Assembly: GCA_012511095.1 (NCBI GenBank)
Contig: JAAZGT010000307.1
Span: 1 to 8,046 of the forward strand
Source: Alcaligenaceae bacterium
GTDB lineage: Bacteria; Pseudomonadota; Gammaproteobacteria; Burkholderiales; Burkholderiaceae_B
Direction: 5' to 3'
Length of the DNA: 8,046 bases
This document shows, one piece after another, positions 4,658-8,046 of this stretch; the stretch's first letter is position 1; every line of letters starts with the position of its first letter. The position numbers and the translations under genes are program-made. Under the pieces are notes generated by a model. It was not told the origin of the DNA and searched no databases. It saw nothing but the letters and a program-made list of their open reading frames with translations.

Positions 4658-6337
4658 ATGAGTGGTTTTTGGTCGCATTGCTTTTCTATACTAGCCGAGG
4701 AGTATCCTGTAGAGCAAGTAAGAGCATGGATTGAACCCTTAGACTTTTTGTCTTTTGACGAGAGTTCGGGCTTATTATCCTTATCTGCTCAAAATCCAAT
4801 TAAGCAAAAATGGGCCAGGGAAACTTACTCAGACCGTATCCAAGCCATTGCTGAGGAGTGGTACAAACGCGATGATATTCAGGTAGATATTATATTAGCG
4901 GGATCGCGCGCGCCACGTTTGGCTCCAAGATCCCCTGAACCGCCAGCACCTGCTGCTGAGGTGCAATCTGTTCCGAGTGCCGCGACGATTGCCTTAGAGT
5001 CGGCCACCGAGGCAGCGACCGAGGCCACTGGTAAATCAACAAAACTACAAGAGGCCGTTGAGTTAGCTCGTCAGGCAGCTGTTCTCGCCCAAGCAAAAAG
5101 GGAGAAAAGCCAAGCCGCAGCTGATAAATTAGCGCAGTCATCTTCTGATTTGTCTGAGGTGATTGGTGCCCTAAAAGAGCTTTACCAAGAGTCTGGATTA
5201 GAGTCCACTGAGGATGAGCCAATTACCATGCCGACCGTGAGTATTGAGAGCATGGACGAAGATGCTCTAGTGGCTCAGCTCAATTCGCAAAGCGCTTATG
5301 AAAAATCTAATTTACTTAAAGAGCTTACCTTTGAAAGCTTAGTCGAGGGTCGTTCTAACGCCTTAGTGGTGACGGCGGCGAAAAAGATTGTTGATGATTA
5401 CTCGGGTAATGAGCTGGGCTATAACCCATTTTATATTTATGGGGCGACGGGCTTAGGTAAGACGCACGTGATGCACGCCATAGGTAATGCCATTCTGCAC
5501 AAAAACCCAAGTTTACGTGTGCGTTATATTCACGCTAACGAGTATTTTACGACCATGGTCGATTCGATTAAGCGTAAAACTAACGACGCTTGGCAACGCG
5601 ATTATTTAAATCTAGATCTCTTACTGATTGACGATATTCAATTCTTTAGTGGTAAAGAGCGTACGCAATTAGAGTTCTTCCACTTGTTTGAGCGTATGGT
5701 GCGCGATAATAAGCAGATTGTGATTAGCTCTGATACCTATCCTCGTCAGTTACAAGATATGAACCCGCGTCTAACGACACGATTCGATTCTGGCTTAGCA
5801 GTGAGTGTTGAGCCACCTGAGTTAGAGTTACGTGTCGCTATTTTGCACAAAAAGGCCGAGGATCACCGCGAGTTTAAGTTATTAGATGAATCCGCTTTCT
5901 TTATTGCTAAGCATGTACGTAGTAATGTACGAGAGCTAGAGGGTGCCTTAACCAAGGTAATCGCTTATGCGGGTTTTTATGGCAATAAGGAGTTAACGGT
6001 CGAACTTTGTCGCGGTGCACTTAAAGATTTGCTAAGCGCGTCGATAGGACAGATTACAATTGAGAATATTCAGAAAACCGTCGCCGAATATTATAAAATC
6101 AAGGTTTCGGATATGCAATCGAAACGACGTCACAGAACTGTTGTTGTGCCACGTCACGTAGCGATGTATTTAGCTAAGGAGCTAACTCAAAAGAGTCTTA
6201 ACGAAATTGCGGACTCTTTTGGTGGTCGAGATCATAGTACGGTATTGAGCGCGGTCAAAAAAATAACCCAAGAGCGCATACGTGATCAAGAGCTAAACCA
6301 TCATCTACGCGTATTAGAGCAATCACTAAAGGGATAA
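4658..6337 (+). CDS. dnaA: Chromosomal replication initiator protein DnaA
   Basis: DnaA binds DnaA boxes, forms an ATP-dependent filament and opens the origin. From the ATG at 4658 it has 559 residues, clearly longer than the usual 450-470 or so. Domain I is about 1-85 (MSGFW, VRAWIEPL). Domain II, about 86-221, is an unusually long linker rich in Pro, then Ala/Glu/Lys, then acidic. The AAA+ domain III (about 222-440) has Walker A GATGLGKT (262-269), Walker B LLLIDD (321-326), sensor 1 IVISSD, arginine-finger segment RLTTRFDSGL (R375) and sensor 2 VRELEGAL (R425). Domain IV (about 445-559) has KRRHRTVVVPRHVAMYLAKEL and the signature GGRDHSTVLSA (522-532), so box recognition should be normal. 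An in-frame TTG seven codons upstream is rejected because GGAG precedes the ATG and the protein then begins like other DnaAs. dnaN follows 15 bp later. Nearby DnaA boxes suggest autoregulation. Confidence 0.98.
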   Translation: MSGFWSHCFSILAEEYPVEQVRAWIEPLDFLSFDESSGLLSLSAQNPIKQKWARETYSDRIQAIAEEWYKRDDIQVDIILAGSRAPRLAPRSPEPPAPAAEVQSVPSAATIALESATEAATEATGKSTKLQEAVELARQAAVLAQAKREKSQAAADKLAQSSSDLSEVIGALKELYQESGLESTEDEPITMPTVSIESMDEDALVAQLNSQSAYEKSNLLKELTFESLVEGRSNALVVTAAKKIVDDYSGNELGYNPFYIYGATGLGKTHVMHAIGNAILHKNPSLRVRYIHANEYFTTMVDSIKRKTNDAWQRDYLNLDLLLIDDIQFFSGKERTQLEFFHLFERMVRDNKQIVISSDTYPRQLQDMNPRLTTRFDSGLAVSVEPPELELRVAILHKKAEDHREFKLLDESAFFIAKHVRSNVRELEGALTKVIAYAGFYGNKELTVELCRGALKDLLSASIGQITIENIQKTVAEYYKIKVSDMQSKRRHRTVVVPRHVAMYLAKELTQKSLNEIADSFGGRDHSTVLSAVKKITQERIRDQELNHHLRVLEQSLKG

Positions 6338-6352
6338 TTCAAAGGGAAAGTC

Positions 6353-7507
6353 ATGCAATTACTAAAGGCTAGTAGTGAAGTTTTAATAAAGCCGCTAAAT
6401 ACGGTCATCGGTATTGTTGAGCGCAGAAGTACGATGCCGATTTTAGCCAATATTTTGATTAAAAAAACTGGCAACCGTGTCGATTTCACCGCCACCGACC
6501 TCGAGGTAGAAATTAGTACCAGTGCAGATATCGGGGTGGGCGATGAATCCGCTTTAGTTACCGTATCAGCGCGCAAGTTTCTAGAGGTCTTACGCGCTTT
6601 GCCTGCTGGCGGTATTGTTGATATTACGCTCGAGGACAACCGCTTGCAGTTGGTTTGTGGACGTAGCCGATTTAACCTACAAACCATGCCCGGCGAGGAT
6701 TTCCCTCCGGTAGAGCAGCCAGAAGCTTGGCGTGACAACACCAATCCGGATGAGTTAGAAAATACCTTTGTATTACCCCAAAAGACGCTTAAGCGTTTAT
6801 TTAACATGGTGTCTTTCGCCATGGCTAAACAGGATATTCGCTACTACTTAAACGGTATTTTATTGGTGGTAGAGCCTGATATGGTGCGTGCAGTAGCGAC
6901 CGATGGGCACCGTTTAGCGCATTTGTCTGAGGCCATTGAAACGCCAGTCACTGAGGAGCAGCAGTTGATTTTACCTGCTAAAACGGTGATTGAGTTACAG
7001 CGTTTATTAGATGAGTCTGATGAGCCCGTATATATTAGCTTGCACAAGGATTCTAAGCATTCACAAATTCGCTTTGCCTTTGGCGATATTGTGTTGGTCT
7101 CAAAATTAATTGAGGGTCGTTTCCCTGATTATAAGCGCGTGATTCCAACGGATTACGATCGTCATTTGACAATTAATCGCGAGGAATTTCAATCTAACCT
7201 TCAGCGTGGCCGTATTTTAGTAGCCAATGACCGTCTTCACGGTATTAAGCTGAATTTTAATGACAACCAATTAAAAATTTATTCAAATAACCAGGATCAA
7301 GAGGAAGCGATTAACAGCTTAACAATTGAGTATCCTTATGAACCATTGGAAATTGGTTTCAATGTCAACTATTTATTAGATGTACTGTCTGTGATCAAGG
7401 ATGAGGAAATTTCGGTATCTATTAAGCCGACCGCAGGTTCATCAGTCATCATCAATTTACTAAGCGACGAAAATTTCAAGTATGTCGTGATGCCATTGCG
7501 CATTTAA
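6353..7507 (+). CDS. dnaN: DNA polymerase III sliding clamp, beta subunit
   Basis: DnaN forms the dimeric ring that holds DNA polymerase III and other enzymes on DNA. It has 384 residues, somewhat longer than the common 366-370. All three clamp domains are present: the start MQLLKASSEVLIKPLNTV, RRSTMPILANILI (24-36), TDGHRLA (183-189), EGRFPDY (254-260) and the C-terminal VVMPLRI, whose MPLRI lines the cleft that binds client peptides. The extra length lies mainly near residues 121-140, an acidic EQPEAWRDNTNPDELE stretch between domains 1 and 2. AAAGGGAAAG directly before the ATG serves as ribosome site. It lies 15 bp after dnaA and 15 bp before gyrB, so co-transcription is likely. Confidence 0.98.
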   Translation: MQLLKASSEVLIKPLNTVIGIVERRSTMPILANILIKKTGNRVDFTATDLEVEISTSADIGVGDESALVTVSARKFLEVLRALPAGGIVDITLEDNRLQLVCGRSRFNLQTMPGEDFPPVEQPEAWRDNTNPDELENTFVLPQKTLKRLFNMVSFAMAKQDIRYYLNGILLVVEPDMVRAVATDGHRLAHLSEAIETPVTEEQQLILPAKTVIELQRLLDESDEPVYISLHKDSKHSQIRFAFGDIVLVSKLIEGRFPDYKRVIPTDYDRHLTINREEFQSNLQRGRILVANDRLHGIKLNFNDNQLKIYSNNQDQEEAINSLTIEYPYEPLEIGFNVNYLLDVLSVIKDEEISVSIKPTAGSSVIINLLSDENFKYVVMPLRI

Positions 7508-7522
7508 TCAATAAGCAAAATT

Positions 7523-8046
7523 ATGAGTGAAAACACAGAAAATATTCAAACCCAAGACTACGGTGCAAGCAGTATTCAAGTCCTCAAAGGGCTAGAGGCT
7601 GTTCGTAAGCGTCCAGGGATGTATATTGGTGATACATCCGACGGTACGGGTTTACATCATATGGTCTTTGAGGTGGTCGATAACTCGATTGACGAGGCAT
7701 TAGCTGGCCACTGTGACGATATTGTCGTGACCATTCATACCGACGGCTCCATTTCTGTTGTGGATAATGGTCGCGGTATTCCTACCGATGTGATGGAGCA
7801 TGACGAGCATCAGCGTAGTGCCGCTGAAATTGTCATGACGGAGTTGCATGCTGGTGGTAAATTTGACCAAAACAGCTATAAGGTATCGGGTGGTCTACAC
7901 GGTGTTGGTGTAGCTTGTGTAAACGCACTATCTGAGTGGTTACGTTTAACCATCCGCCGTGACGGTAAAGTCCATCAACTTGAGTTTGCCCAAGGTATAC
8001 CTCAGGGTCCACTTGAGGTGGTTGGTACCACTGACAAAACTGGTAC
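7523..8046 (+). CDS. gyrB: DNA gyrase subunit B (partial, cut by window edge)
   Basis: GyrB supplies the ATPase of DNA gyrase, which introduces negative supercoils ahead of forks. The first 174 codons are present and open to the window end; the full protein would be about 800 residues. The N-terminal GHKL ATPase is clear: QVLKGLEAVRKRPGMYIGD, FEVVDNSIDEA with catalytic Glu50 and Mg-binding Asn54, VVDNGRGIP with Asp81, and the ATP-lid segment KVSGGLHGVGVACVNALS (120-137). The HDEHQRSAAEIVMTELHAGG stretch and position after dnaN point to GyrB rather than ParE. The ATG at 7523 lacks a strong ribosome site (AAGCAAAA only). It is 15 bp after dnaN, so translation may depend on coupling. Confidence 0.97.
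   Translation, partial: MSENTENIQTQDYGASSIQVLKGLEAVRKRPGMYIGDTSDGTGLHHMVFEVVDNSIDEALAGHCDDIVVTIHTDGSISVVDNGRGIPTDVMEHDEHQRSAAEIVMTELHAGGKFDQNSYKVSGGLHGVGVACVNALSEWLRLTIRRDGKVHQLEFAQGIPQGPLEVVGTTDKTG

Noticed and set aside
4890..5222. 110-codon open frame on the minus strand inside dnaA.
   Set aside because: It runs antisense through the Ala/Glu-rich linker of dnaA, where composition keeps stops rare, and it has no recognisable motif.
6301..6822. 173-codon open frame on the minus strand across the dnaA end and dnaN start.
   Set aside because: It is antisense to two well-supported genes and its translation is Ser/Arg-rich with no family features, typical of a shadow frame.
6844..7047. 67-codon minus-strand frame within dnaN.
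   Set aside because: Antisense shadow of dnaN with no supporting signal.
1..8046. Mobile elements, CRISPR arrays, tRNA genes or a novel defence-type system.
   Set aside because: No transposase, terminal repeat, spacer-repeat pattern or cloverleaf was seen; nearly every base belongs to housekeeping genes, the two unrelated left-hand genes or the origin.

Overview
This window is a chromosomal replication-origin region of a betaproteobacterium, most likely a low-GC member of the Burkholderiales (Alcaligenaceae-like). The basis is the gene order yidC-yidD-rnpA-rpmH on one strand diverging from dnaA-dnaN-gyrB on the other, together with the character of the GyrB, DnaN and YidC proteins. The AT-rich composition suggests a lineage such as Oligella or Pelistega rather than Bordetella. 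The genus is inferred and is not proven by anything in the window.

Left edge (1-670): a secreted rhodanese-like protein on the plus strand ends in a clear intrinsic terminator. It converges on a minus-strand EamA/DMT-family membrane exporter (666-1595). A second hairpin terminator (1629-1666) separates the exporter from the yidC operon. The exporter and rhodanese sit where mnmE (trmE) often follows yidC, so the conserved cluster appears to be broken here.

Centre left (1696-4331, minus strand): rpmH (L34), rnpA (RNase P protein), yidD (membrane insertion factor) and yidC (membrane insertase) form the usual cluster, transcribed leftward away from the origin. rpmH is only 44 codons long but is unmistakable. 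A 118-bp gap between yidD and yidC holds a small hairpin and a possible 25-codon reading frame that overlaps the yidC start.

Origin (4332-4657): no gene. The rpmH side is very AT-rich, with four copies of an 8-bp TAATTTAT motif in direct and inverted orientation. The dnaA side carries three perfect DnaA boxes (TTATCCACA) and two degenerate ones within about 60 bp. This arrangement suits both oriC and DnaA autoregulation of dnaA.

Right (4658-8046, plus strand): dnaA (initiator, with an unusually long Ala/Glu-rich linker), dnaN (sliding clamp) and the first 174 codons of gyrB (cut by the window edge) are spaced 15 bp apart, as in an operon. Both arms are transcribed away from the putative origin, co-directional with bidirectional forks. 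Apart from the origin details, the DnaA linker, the synteny break and the small reading frame before yidC, this is an ordinary housekeeping region. I found no mobile element, CRISPR array, tRNA or rRNA, and no evidence of an undescribed system.
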